Below are positions 1-7,971 of a stretch of DNA of 33,555 bases, one piece after another. The notes beneath the pieces are model-generated. The model saw only the letters and a list, made by a program, of their open reading frames with translations, had not been told where the DNA came from and did not search any database. A program made the translations under genes and the position numbers. The stretch is from VAZQ01 sp040510075 (GTDB lineage: Bacteria; Pseudomonadota; Alphaproteobacteria; Rhizobiales; Xanthobacteraceae), in contig JBEVJT010000109.1 of assembly GCA_040510075.1 (NCBI GenBank), positions 1 through 33,555 on the forward strand, in the 5' to 3' direction. How positions within the stretch are numbered: the stretch's first letter is position 1; each line of letters starts with the position of its first letter.

Positions 1-63
1 GCCGGCACGAGCGAAATCCGGCGCATGCTGATAGGCCGCGAGCTTTTCGAAAAAACAGGTTAG
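1..63 (+). CDS. Acyl-CoA dehydrogenase, C-terminal end (probably isovaleryl-CoA dehydrogenase), partial
   Basis: The first 20 codons read AGTSEIRRMLIGRELFEKTG and then stop (TAG 61-63). The segment G-T-S-E-I-R-R-x-x-I-G-R is the conserved C-terminal signature of acyl-CoA dehydrogenases, near the FAD-binding end of the protein. The rest of the gene lies upstream of the window. Its stop is 17 nt before the methylcrotonyl-CoA carboxylase beta gene, so it is probably the isovaleryl-CoA dehydrogenase that makes 3-methylcrotonyl-CoA in leucine breakdown. The substrate is inferred from this neighbourhood only. Confidence 0.8.
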   Translation, partial: AGTSEIRRMLIGRELFEKTG

Positions 64-80
64 GGCCAACCGGCGAGAGA

Positions 81-1691
81 ATGGCTGTCCTTCGCTCCGC
101 GGTTGATCCCAATTCGCCCGAAGTTGCGCGCAACGCGGAGGTGATGAAAGGGCTTGTCGCCGACCTGCGCGCCAAGCTTGACGCTGCAATGCAGGGGGGC
201 AGCGAGGATGCGCGGGCAAAGCACACCGCGCGCGGCAAGCTTCTGGCGCGCGAGCGCATTGATCTCCTGATCGATCCCGGCGCTCCGTTTCTCGAACTCT
301 CTGCGCTCGCCGCCTATGGGCTCTATGGCGGGGACGTGCATTCCGCGAGCGTAGTGACCGGCATCGGACGCATCAGCGGTCGCGAATGCGTGATCATTGC
401 TAACGATGCCACCATCAAAGGCGGCACGTATTACCCGATGACGGTGAAGAAGCATCTGCGCGCCCAGGAGATTGCGCGCGAAAATCAGTTGCCGTGCATT
501 TATCTGGTGGATTCGGGCGGAGCCTTCCTGCCTCTGCAGGACGAGATCTTTCCCGACGAGCGCCACTTCGGGCGCATTTTCTACAATCAGGCGCGCATGT
601 CGGCGCTTGGGATTCCCCAACTCGCAATTGTGATGGGTTCCTGCACGGCGGGGGGTGCCTATGTGCCGGCGATGTCGGATGAAAGCATCATCGTGCACAA
701 GCAGGGCACGATCTTTTTAGGCGGCCCTCCCTTGGTGAAGGCGGCAACGGGAGAAGAAGTCAGCGCTGAAGAGCTTGGCGGCGCCGACGTGCATAGCCGG
801 CAATCCGGGGTGACCGACTATTGCGCAAACGACGATTGCCACGCGATCGGGATTGCCCGCCGCATTGTCGCGAACCTCAACCGCCCAAGCCATTCATGGA
901 TCGAGCAGCACGCATGCCGCGAGCCGCTTTATCCCGCACACGAGATATACGGTGTGGTGCCGGCGGATGTGCGCACCCCTTATGACGTGCGCGAGGTGAT
1001 TGCGCGGCTGGTCGACGGCTCCGAATTCGATGAGTTCAAGGCGCTCTACGGGCAGACGTTGATCTGCGGCTTTGCTCACATTCACGGCTTTCCGCTCGGG
1101 ATTCTGGCGAATAACGGCATCCTGTTCAGTGAGAGCGCGTTAAAGGGTGCGCATTTCATTGAGCTCGCGAGCCAGCGAAACATCCCGCTCCTGTTTCTGC
1201 AGAACATCACCGGTTTCATGGTCGGCCGCAAATATGAGGCGGGGGGCATCGCCAAGGACGGCGCCAAAATGGTGACTGCGGTCGCCACGACCAATGTGCC
1301 GAAATATACGGTGATCATCGGCGGCAGTTACGGTGCTGGGAACTACGGCATGTGCGGGCGCGCCTATGCGCCTCGTTTCCTGTGGATGTGGCCCAATGCG
1401 CGCATTTCGGTGATGGGAGGCGAGCAGGCCGCAACGGTGCTTGGCTTGTTGCGCCGCGAGGCGGTCGAGTCGAAGGGTGGCACCTGGACCGTCAGCGAAG
1501 AGGAGGCGTTCAAGGCTCCCATTCGTGAGCAATACGAGGAGCAGGGGAACCCTTATTACGCGACCGCGCGCATCTGGGACGACGGGATCATCGATCCGGC
1601 CGACACGCGCAGGGTACTCGCCCTCGCCCTCGCCGTCGGCACAAATAGCCCACCGCCCGCGCCGACCCGCTTCGGCATATTCAGGATGTAA
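81..1691 (+). CDS. liuB: Methylcrotonoyl-CoA carboxylase, carboxyltransferase (beta) subunit
   Basis: This 536-residue protein has the two crotonase-like halves of acyl-CoA carboxyltransferases. It would move CO2 from carboxybiotin to 3-methylcrotonyl-CoA, giving 3-methylglutaconyl-CoA in leucine catabolism. Family features seen are the N-terminal R-x-K-L-L-A-R-E-R-I segment (about residues 52-62), the oxyanion-type glycines in GSCTAGGAYVPAMSDE (about 186-201), FLGGPPLVKAATGE (about 213-226) and, in the C-terminal half, GSYGAGNYGMCGRAY (about 413-427). The length matches the methylcrotonyl-CoA family, and the preceding dehydrogenase plus following biotin subunit favour it over propionyl- or geranyl-CoA carboxylase. 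The start is ATG 81, with only a weak GAGAG upstream. The stop overlaps the next start by one base (TAATG), so the two subunits are probably translated together. Confidence 0.95.
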   Translation: MAVLRSAVDPNSPEVARNAEVMKGLVADLRAKLDAAMQGGSEDARAKHTARGKLLARERIDLLIDPGAPFLELSALAAYGLYGGDVHSASVVTGIGRISGRECVIIANDATIKGGTYYPMTVKKHLRAQEIARENQLPCIYLVDSGGAFLPLQDEIFPDERHFGRIFYNQARMSALGIPQLAIVMGSCTAGGAYVPAMSDESIIVHKQGTIFLGGPPLVKAATGEEVSAEELGGADVHSRQSGVTDYCANDDCHAIGIARRIVANLNRPSHSWIEQHACREPLYPAHEIYGVVPADVRTPYDVREVIARLVDGSEFDEFKALYGQTLICGFAHIHGFPLGILANNGILFSESALKGAHFIELASQRNIPLLFLQNITGFMVGRKYEAGGIAKDGAKMVTAVATTNVPKYTVIIGGSYGAGNYGMCGRAYAPRFLWMWPNARISVMGGEQAATVLGLLRREAVESKGGTWTVSEEEAFKAPIREQYEEQGNPYYATARIWDDGIIDPADTRRVLALALAVGTNSPPPAPTRFGIFRM

Positions 1692-3694
1692 TGGCAAAGT
1701 TCGAGCGGCTGCTCATTGCCAATCGCGGCGAGATCGCCTGCCGCATCGCGCGCACGGCGAAGCGCATGGGCCTTTTCACGATTGCGGTGTTCTCCGATGC
1801 CGACCGCAACGCGCAGCATGTGGCCCTCGCGGACGAAGCAGTACGCTTAGGTCCGCCGCCCGCAAAAGACAGCTATTTGCGCATCGACGCGATTGTCGAG
1901 GCGGCGCGCACCACGCGCGCGGAAGCGGTGCATCCAGGCTACGGCTTTCTTTCTGAAAATGCGGAATTTGCCGCGGCCTGCGCCGATGCCGGATTGATTT
2001 TCGTGGGCCCTGCCGCAGACACCATTCGGCAGATGGGGTCGAAGGCGGCAGCAAAGGCGCTGATGCAAGCATCAGGTATCCCGGTCGTGCCGGGATACCA
2101 TGACGCTGAACAGGACATGCCGGCGCTTGCCGAGGCCGCCGCGCTTATCGGCTATCCGCTGCTGATTAAAGCCTCGGCCGGGGGTGGCGGCCGCGGCATG
2201 CGTGTGGTTTCGGCAGCCCGTGATTTCGCCGACGCGCTTGCGAGCGCCAAGCGCGAAGCCGCTGCCGCCTTCGGCAATGACGACGTGTTGCTCGAGAAAT
2301 TCATCCAGCAGCCGCGGCATATCGAAGTGCAAATACTCGGAGACAACCACGGCAACATCGTCTCGCTGTTCGAGCGTGAATGCACATTGCAGCGGCGGCA
2401 CCAGAAGGTCGCCGAGGAGGCACCGTCGATCGCGATAAGCGCCAATCGGCGGGCGGAGATGTCGGCTGCGGCCCGTTCCGCCGCTCAGGCTGCGGGCTAT
2501 CGCAATGCAGGCACGGTCGAGTTCATCGCCGACGCCGCGCAGTTCTATTTCATCGAGATGAATACGCGCCTGCAGGTCGAGCATCCGGTTACGGAAATGA
2601 TCCTCGGCCTTGACCTCGTCGAACTGCAGTTGCGCGTCGCGGCAGGCGAACCGCTGCCGTTCGCGCAGGATGACATCGCGGCGAAAGGGCACGCGCTCGA
2701 GGCGCGCATTTACGCGGAGGATCCGGCCAGAGGCTTCTTGCCCTCGACCGGCCTCATCCGGACCTGGAACGAGCCGAGCGGATCAGGCATCCGTGTAGAC
2801 AGCGGATTTCGTGCGGGCGACGCCGTGTTGCCCTATTACGACGCGCTGCTGGCCAAGCTCATCGTGCTTGGAGAGGACCGTGTGCGAGCGCTCGCGCGCA
2901 TGCACGACGCGCTTGGGGGCTTCGAGATCGAGGGGGTGGCGACCAATCTCGAATTCCTCCGCGCGCTCCTCGGCCACCCAAGCGTCGCTCGCGGCGAGAT
3001 CGACACTGGCTTCATAGAACGCGAGGTCAGCAATCTCGTACGCCCGCGGCGCGCCTTCTCTGCCCTCGACGTCGCGGGCGCCGTGGGTGCAGTCCTCGTG
3101 CGCGAGCGCGAAGAGCAGGCAGATTCAGAGCGACCTGGTGCGGCCATTTCTCCTTGGCGCCGCGGCGACGGCTGGACGCTCGCAGGCGCGCGAAAGAGAA
3201 CATTGAGCTTTCGGGACGGGGAGGCGCGCCTCTCAGCCGTGGTGCGCTACGAGCGGGATGGAATACGCATGGAGTTTTCGGGCGCGATGCACCGGCTGGC
3301 GGTCAGCGCACGCCGGGCAGGAGAATTCGAAGTCGCGTTCGGCGATATCAAGGAAACATGCCGTGCCGCCTGGTCCGGGCGCGATCTCGATCTGCTCACC
3401 CCGCGGGATCGTCTGAAGCTGCATTGGTTGGATCCGTTCGCTGTCGAACTGGGCGAGGCCGCTGCCGCAGACCGCATCAGCGCGCCCATGCCCGGCACGA
3501 TCATCCGGATTCTCGCCGAAGCTGGAGCGGAGCTTACGGCCGGCGCGCCCATTCTCGTGCTCGAAGCAATGAAAATGGAGCATACGCTGCGGGCTCCCGC
3601 TCCGGGCCGGCTGGTCGCGCTCAACTGCGCGCTAGGTGAGTTTGTGCAGGAGGGCGCTGACCTCGCCGATTTTGAGCCGACGAATTCCGACTGA
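1691..3694 (+). CDS. liuD: Methylcrotonoyl-CoA carboxylase, biotin-containing (alpha) subunit
   Basis: This 667-residue protein carries out the ATP-dependent carboxylation of its own biotin. The domains in order are a biotin carboxylase N domain (about 4-112), an ATP-grasp domain (about 117-325) with the Gly-rich loop KASAGGGGRGMR and EMNTRLQVEHPVTE, a biotin carboxylase C domain (about 335-440), a linker domain, and a C-terminal biotinyl domain with EAMKMEH in which Lys628 is the predicted biotinylation site. The ATG at 1691 overlaps the beta-subunit stop by one base. The usual next gene, hydroxymethylglutaryl-CoA lyase or methylglutaconyl-CoA hydratase, is absent: the stop lies 2 nt from the end of convergent aroE. 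Confidence 0.95.
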   Translation: MAKFERLLIANRGEIACRIARTAKRMGLFTIAVFSDADRNAQHVALADEAVRLGPPPAKDSYLRIDAIVEAARTTRAEAVHPGYGFLSENAEFAAACADAGLIFVGPAADTIRQMGSKAAAKALMQASGIPVVPGYHDAEQDMPALAEAAALIGYPLLIKASAGGGGRGMRVVSAARDFADALASAKREAAAAFGNDDVLLEKFIQQPRHIEVQILGDNHGNIVSLFERECTLQRRHQKVAEEAPSIAISANRRAEMSAAARSAAQAAGYRNAGTVEFIADAAQFYFIEMNTRLQVEHPVTEMILGLDLVELQLRVAAGEPLPFAQDDIAAKGHALEARIYAEDPARGFLPSTGLIRTWNEPSGSGIRVDSGFRAGDAVLPYYDALLAKLIVLGEDRVRALARMHDALGGFEIEGVATNLEFLRALLGHPSVARGEIDTGFIEREVSNLVRPRRAFSALDVAGAVGAVLVREREEQADSERPGAAISPWRRGDGWTLAGARKRTLSFRDGEARLSAVVRYERDGIRMEFSGAMHRLAVSARRAGEFEVAFGDIKETCRAAWSGRDLDLLTPRDRLKLHWLDPFAVELGEAAAADRISAPMPGTIIRILAEAGAELTAGAPILVLEAMKMEHTLRAPAPGRLVALNCALGEFVQEGADLADFEPTNSD

Positions 3695-3696
3695 GC

Positions 3697-4539
3697 TTAT
3701 AGGGTTGCTTCGATCAGCGAGCAGAGTTCCGGCGTCACCTTTGGCATCACGCCAAACCACGCCGCAAAGGCCGGGCGGGCCTGATGCAGCAGCATGCCAA
3801 GCCCGTTCACTGTCGCGTTGCCGCGCAGCCGCGCCTCTTTTAGGAGCGCGGTTTCGCGCGGAATGTAGACGATGTCGGAGACGAGCGCGGTTTGCGGCAG
3901 CTTGGCGAGAGAGATATCCAACGCATCTTCGCCCGCCATACCCAGGCTCGTGGCATTGACCAGCATCGCGGCGCCGGCCAGTGCCGTGTTGCGCTGTTGC
4001 CAATCGAGAACGGTCAGCGGCCCTCCCAAGTCGGCCAAGAGCGCAGCGGCGCGCGAACGCGTGCGGTTGATGAGCCTGATCTCGCGCGCACCTTGCTCCA
4101 TCAAGCCGACCAGCACCGCGCGAGCTGCGCCGCCTGCACCAATCACCACGACGGGCCCGTTGCCTGCGCGCCAGGCGGGGTGCGCTTCGCGAATGCTTTC
4201 GATGAAGCCGAATGCATCGAAGTTATAGCCCTGAAGCGATTGGTCCGGGGCCACCACGATACAGTTTACCGCGCCGATGCGCCGCGCCAGCGGATCGAGC
4301 CTGTCAACGATCGCAAGCGCTGCCTGTTTGTGCGGGATCGTCAGATTGCAGCCGGAAAATCCGAGCGCGGAAAGCGCATGGAGCGCGTCCGCGAGGCGCT
4401 CCGGCGGTATCGCGAGCGGAAGATAGCTGCCGCTCAGCCCGTACTGTACGAACCAGTAATTGTGCAATTTGGGCGACCGCGAATGCATGACCGGCCAACC
4501 CATGACTCCGGCCAACAGGAAGCGATCGGCATGCACCAT
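3697..4539 (-). CDS. aroE: Shikimate dehydrogenase (NADP+)
   Basis: This 280-residue protein would reduce 3-dehydroshikimate to shikimate in the chorismate pathway. The substrate-binding domain is at the N terminus, with G-x-P-V-x-H-S-x-S-P-x-x-H (about 14-27) and the catalytic Lys in NLTIPHK. The NADP-binding Rossmann motif is VVIGAGGAARAVLVGL, followed by NRTRSRA, typical of NADP specificity. Conserved NATSLGM and the late GLGMLLHQ are also present. The ATG at 4539 fits the family N terminus, although no clear Shine-Dalgarno precedes it. A dispersed palindromic repeat begins 7 bases upstream of the start codon, so the promoter must read through or lie within it. The gene converges on the carboxylase operon with a 2-nt gap. 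Confidence 0.95.
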   Translation of the reverse strand: MVHADRFLLAGVMGWPVMHSRSPKLHNYWFVQYGLSGSYLPLAIPPERLADALHALSALGFSGCNLTIPHKQAALAIVDRLDPLARRIGAVNCIVVAPDQSLQGYNFDAFGFIESIREAHPAWRAGNGPVVVIGAGGAARAVLVGLMEQGAREIRLINRTRSRAAALLADLGGPLTVLDWQQRNTALAGAAMLVNATSLGMAGEDALDISLAKLPQTALVSDIVYIPRETALLKEARLRGNATVNGLGMLLHQARPAFAAWFGVMPKVTPELCSLIEATL

Positions 4540-4545
4540 GTCTGT

Positions 4546-4594
4546 ATTAGAGCATGATCTGGAAAAGTGGGAACCGGTTTTCGGAAATCGATCG
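4546..4594. repeat. Dispersed palindromic repeat, copy 1 (upstream of aroE)
   Basis: The segment starts ATTAGAGCATGATC and continues with AAAAGTGGGAACCGG and TTTTCGGAAA. The same core recurs at 18105-18156 and, truncated, at 22512-22529. I recognise it as a short repeat family common in Rhizobiales genomes, usually ending in an inverted GATCATGCTC arm. Here the right arm is degraded to ATCGATC. It sits directly in front of the aroE start codon. Confidence 0.75.
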
Positions 4595-4609
4595 TCGCTT
4601 TGCAGGAGT

Positions 4610-4647
4610 CAAAATTATTGCGGGCCGGCACCTTTATGCCGGCCCGC
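4610..4647 (-). terminator. Rho-independent terminator of the ECF sigma gene
   Basis: Bases 4620-4630 and 4637-4647 form a perfect 11-bp GC-rich stem (GCGGGCCGGCA with its complement) around a 6-nt loop. Read on the minus strand, the hairpin is followed by AATAATTTT. It begins 40 nt past the stop codon of the sigma-factor gene and separates that gene from aroE on the same strand. Confidence 0.85.
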
Positions 4648-4687
4648 GAGCCTTGTCATGGACGCTTAGCTGGGCTGCTTCCGCGTT

Positions 4688-5296
4688 TCAGAGCGAGCTC
4701 ACTCCCGCGTGCTTGAGAAGGTCGGCCATCTTGCTGCGCGCATAGAACATGCGCGTCTTCACGGTGGCTGCAGGAACGCCGACGATTTGCGCAACTTCCT
4801 CGACCGACTTCTCGTGATAGTAGACGAGATCGATGACTTCGCGGTGCGCCGCCGAAAGCTGCGTGAGGCACTTCTGAATAATGCTGTTGCGGTCCTTGGT
4901 GCCGACCGCCATCTCCGGATTCTCCGCCGTATCCTCGATAGACGCGGCCATCTGATCGTCGAGATGCTCGTCGGTACGCCGCCGCAGAGCGGACAGTGCC
5001 TTGTAGCGGGCAATGGCCAACAGCCAGGTGGAAACCTGCGACTTGGATTCGAAGGTGCCCGCTTGGCGCCATGCGTCGAGGAAAACCTCGCTGACCAGGT
5101 CTTCGGCCAAGGTCGGATTGCCGGCCAGGCGCAGGATGAAGCGGTAGACCCGCACGTTGTGCCGCGCATAGAGCACCTGCATCGCGCGCTTGTCGCCATC
5201 GGCGATAAGCGCGATCAGTGCTTCGTCCGAGCTGTCCTGGACAGCCGGCCGCAGCGGCCGCTGCGCGGCCTCGCGCAACGCGTATCCGGTTTGCAT
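4688..5296 (-). CDS. ECF-type RNA polymerase sigma factor
   Basis: This 202-residue protein has the two-domain layout of group 4 (ECF) sigma factors. Region 2 (about 45-110) contains the core-binding and -10 recognition segment, with AEDLVSEVFLDAWR and STWLLAIARYKALSALRRR. Region 4 (about 140-195) contains LSAAHREVIDLVYY and the helix-turn-helix SVEEVAQIVGVPAATVKTRMFYAR. No anti-sigma gene is adjacent, and there is no PhyR/NepR pair, so it is unlikely to be the general-stress EcfG itself. The ATG at 5296 is preceded by AGGGGA at good spacing. It lies about 190 nt downstream of the signalling operon on the same strand and has its own terminator. The subfamily was not resolved. Confidence 0.92.
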   Translation of the reverse strand: MQTGYALREAAQRPLRPAVQDSSDEALIALIADGDKRAMQVLYARHNVRVYRFILRLAGNPTLAEDLVSEVFLDAWRQAGTFESKSQVSTWLLAIARYKALSALRRRTDEHLDDQMAASIEDTAENPEMAVGTKDRNSIIQKCLTQLSAAHREVIDLVYYHEKSVEEVAQIVGVPAATVKTRMFYARSKMADLLKHAGVSSL

Positions 5297-5488
5297 GACG
5301 ATCCCCTGTTTAACAGGCCCTTTAGACGCCCTTAGTGGAGATTCCTAGCAAACCGCTGTTGCACGCATGTTACGTCAAGGTAAGAAAATGGTTTCGTGGG
5401 TGGGCAGAATTGTTTCTTGCCTGATGCAGCCAAGACACAAAGGTATTATGGTATAGACGATTGTTTCGTCTCCTGGGACTTTTATGTC

Positions 5489-6241
5489 TCAGTCCATCAA
5501 AGATGTTTCGCCGGTGGGCGAGAATAGATAACCGCCGCCCCGTACCGTGCGAATGACCGAGGGTCGGGCCGGGTCGGGCTCGATTTTCCGCCGAAGACGC
5601 ATAATGCGCAGATCGATGGCGCGGTCGAAGGCTTCCGCATCGCGCGCATTTGCCAGCGCTAGAAGGCGATCGCGGGAGAGTACGCGTTTGGGGTTCGCGG
5701 CGAATACCTTGAGCAGACCATATTCCGAAGCGGTCAGCGGATGCTCATTTCCCTCCTCATCGCAGAGCGCCTGGGCATCATGGTCGAGCCATTTGGTGCC
5801 GAACCGCACGCGAGCGGACGCCGCCGCCGCAACAGGAACCGGAGCAGCGGGAGCGGCGCCGGCCGCCTGTCCGCCGCTTCTGCGCAGCACCACGCGGATG
5901 CGGGCCAACAGCTCGCGCAACTCGCACGGCTTAGCGAGATAATCGTCTGCGCCAAGCTCGAGGCCCACAACACGATCGATGGCGCTCGCCGTAGCCGTGA
6001 GCATGATGATAGGTGCGCTGATACGTCGCTTGAGGTCGCGAATGATCGACAAGCCGTCCTCTTCCGGCATGTTCAGATCGAGAACAATCAAGTCGGGCGG
6101 CTGCTTCGCGATGCACTCGCGCAGGCTTTTGCCCCCCTCGCACAAACTGACGGCATACCCGTGCATGCGCAGATATTCGCCGACCATTTCCCGGGCCGGC
6201 TGTTCGTCGTCGACGACCGCAATGTGGGGGGCTTGGCTCAT
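5489..6241 (-). CDS. OmpR-family DNA-binding response regulator
   Basis: This 250-residue protein has an N-terminal receiver domain (about 5-118) with an intact acidic pair (Asp11, Asp12), phosphoacceptor Asp55 in LIVLDLNMP and Lys104 in DYLAKP. A long Ala/Pro-rich linker (about 122-143) follows, then a C-terminal winged-helix DNA-binding domain with EYGLLKVFAANPKRVLSRD and the terminal RTVRGGGYLF. It should bind DNA as a phosphorylated dimer. Its ATG overlaps the stop of the upstream hybrid kinase by 4 nt (ATGA), so it is the output of the operon formed with the two kinases and the TRAP-type binding protein. Its target genes cannot be read from the window. Confidence 0.95.
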   Translation of the reverse strand: MSQAPHIAVVDDEQPAREMVGEYLRMHGYAVSLCEGGKSLRECIAKQPPDLIVLDLNMPEEDGLSIIRDLKRRISAPIIMLTATASAIDRVVGLELGADDYLAKPCELRELLARIRVVLRRSGGQAAGAAPAAPVPVAAAASARVRFGTKWLDHDAQALCDEEGNEHPLTASEYGLLKVFAANPKRVLSRDRLLALANARDAEAFDRAIDLRIMRLRRKIEPDPARPSVIRTVRGGGYLFSPTGETSLMD

Positions 6242-7971
6242 GCCACCGGCAAACTCATCCTGAAGGTCGCGCCCTTGCCAGACCCGACACTCTCGACCCT
6301 GATCTGTCCACCGTGCAAATCAACGATCCGCTTGACGATCGAAAGCCCGAGGCCCGTGGAGGTTTCCCCCGCAGTAGGCTTGGCCGAAAGCCGCTGAAAC
6401 CGCCCGAACAGCCGGGAGATGTCATCTGGACCAAGGCCCGCTCCGTTATCTGCAACCTCGACCACGATGTTGTGGTCCTCTTGTGTCACCAATATGTCGA
6501 TTGCGCCGCCCATCGGGCTGTACTTCACTGCGTTGCTCACAAGATTATCGATGGCCTCGCGAATGCGGTCGGAATCGCACATCGCCATGTGATTTCCCGA
6601 AGCGCGCACGGAGATGCGTTGTTCCTTTCGGGCCGCTAACGGCCGGTTTGCCTCCGCCACTTCCTGCACCAGGGTCGACAGGTTTACGGGCTCGCGCCGG
6701 ACCGTGATGTCGAGGGCGTCCGCCATCGCGTCGGCCACCAGATCGTCGACCATTTCTGTCAATCGATTGGCGGCATCGCGAATATGGGCGAGCTGTGCCT
6801 CGACCCCGTTATTGAGCGCACCCGCGTTTGCGATCATCTCCTTGAGGATCTCGGTGCGGCCAAGGATCACGCCCAATGGGTTCTTCAGGTCATGGGCAAC
6901 CGTGCCGAGAATTTCGCTCTTGAACGTGTTCGCCTGCCGCAGCCGCGCCCACTGCGCCGCGAGCCGTCGGTTGGCCGTGGTGAGATCCTGAGTGCGCTCG
7001 GCTACACGTTCCTCGAGGCGCACATTGGAGCGCTGAAGTTGCTCGTAAAGGATCACGTTGTCGAACGCGATTGAGAAACGACTGCAGAAAATCTCCACCA
7101 GCGCCCGGTCCGTATCGGAAAGCTGGCGCGCTGCTTCCAGGACCACGACCACTTCGCGGCCGCTCAGCGTCTTGATGTAAAGCACCGACCGGCGCGGGGA
7201 GAATTCGTGTTGCCGCCGCGCAAATGCCTCGTGCACCAATTGCCGGAGTTCCTCGTCCAGGATGTGGGCCGCATTGCCGCCGATCAGACGGCTGTAGCAC
7301 CCGGATCCGGCAAGCACCGAAAACGCCTCGGCGTCCCGCCGTTCGCGCAGCACAAGTATGCCTGCGCAATCGACATTGAGAAGCGAGGCGATTTGTGTGA
7401 GCACGCCTTCGGCCAGTCGCTGCACGGACCTGAAATCAAACAGCGTGGGCGCCGCATCAATGATGATTTCCAGCCCGCGTCGCGTGTCCACCATTCGTTG
7501 CAGCTGCTGATAGCTGCGCAACGCGGCAGTCAATGCGGTGAACAGCTTGTCGGCGGTGAGCTCGGTCTTGGCCTTGTAATCGTTGATGTCGTAATCGACG
7601 ATGACGCGCCGTTCCGGCGCCTGTCCTGGTTGGCCGGTGCGCAAGATGATGCGTACCGTGTCGTTCTTCAGATCTTTACGGATGAATTCGACCAGCTGGA
7701 GGCCCGCGAGATCGGTCTCCATGATCACGTCGAGCAGCACCACCGCGATATCGGGATGGTCGCGCATCAGCTGCCGGCCTTCGGCGGCCGAATAGGCCGA
7801 TAGAATTTCCAGACTCTGGCCGTTCAGGCGGTAATCGTGCAACGCAAATCGAGTTCCTTCGTGCACCGCCGGCTCGTCATCGATCACGGCGACCTTCCAG
7901 CGCTTCTCGTGTTCGAGCGCTACGGAGGTGTTCTGGTCTTCGATCAGTTCGATCAGCTCATCCTCAGCCAT
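6238..7971 (-). CDS. Hybrid protein: receiver, DUF3369-like region and histidine kinase
   Basis: This 577-residue cytoplasmic protein has no membrane segment. The N-terminal receiver (about 25-150) has Asp31/Asp32, phosphoacceptor Asp81 in VLLDVIMETDLAG and a Lys in NDYKAKTEL. Residues about 165-310 resemble the DUF3369/GAF-like middle region that commonly follows such receivers. A coiled coil (about 305-350) leads to a dimerisation/phosphoacceptor helix with His360 in GTVAHDLKNPLG. The ATPase domain has the N box around 472-484, VADNGAGLG and STGLGLSIVKRIV. The receiver precedes the kinase, unlike classical hybrid kinases, so it may accept phosphate from the membrane kinase encoded just upstream and control its own kinase domain. 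It overlaps the upstream gene by 8 nt and the downstream regulator by 4 nt. Confidence 0.92.
   Translation of the reverse strand: MAEDELIELIEDQNTSVALEHEKRWKVAVIDDEPAVHEGTRFALHDYRLNGQSLEILSAYSAAEGRQLMRDHPDIAVVLLDVIMETDLAGLQLVEFIRKDLKNDTVRIILRTGQPGQAPERRVIVDYDINDYKAKTELTADKLFTALTAALRSYQQLQRMVDTRRGLEIIIDAAPTLFDFRSVQRLAEGVLTQIASLLNVDCAGILVLRERRDAEAFSVLAGSGCYSRLIGGNAAHILDEELRQLVHEAFARRQHEFSPRRSVLYIKTLSGREVVVVLEAARQLSDTDRALVEIFCSRFSIAFDNVILYEQLQRSNVRLEERVAERTQDLTTANRRLAAQWARLRQANTFKSEILGTVAHDLKNPLGVILGRTEILKEMIANAGALNNGVEAQLAHIRDAANRLTEMVDDLVADAMADALDITVRREPVNLSTLVQEVAEANRPLAARKEQRISVRASGNHMAMCDSDRIREAIDNLVSNAVKYSPMGGAIDILVTQEDHNIVVEVADNGAGLGPDDISRLFGRFQRLSAKPTAGETSTGLGLSIVKRIVDLHGGQIRVESVGSGKGATFRMSLPVA

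Noticed and set aside
60..698. 212-residue open frame on the minus strand
   Set aside because: It is a shadow of the carboxylase beta gene; its composition is Arg/His/Ala-rich with no recognisable domain.
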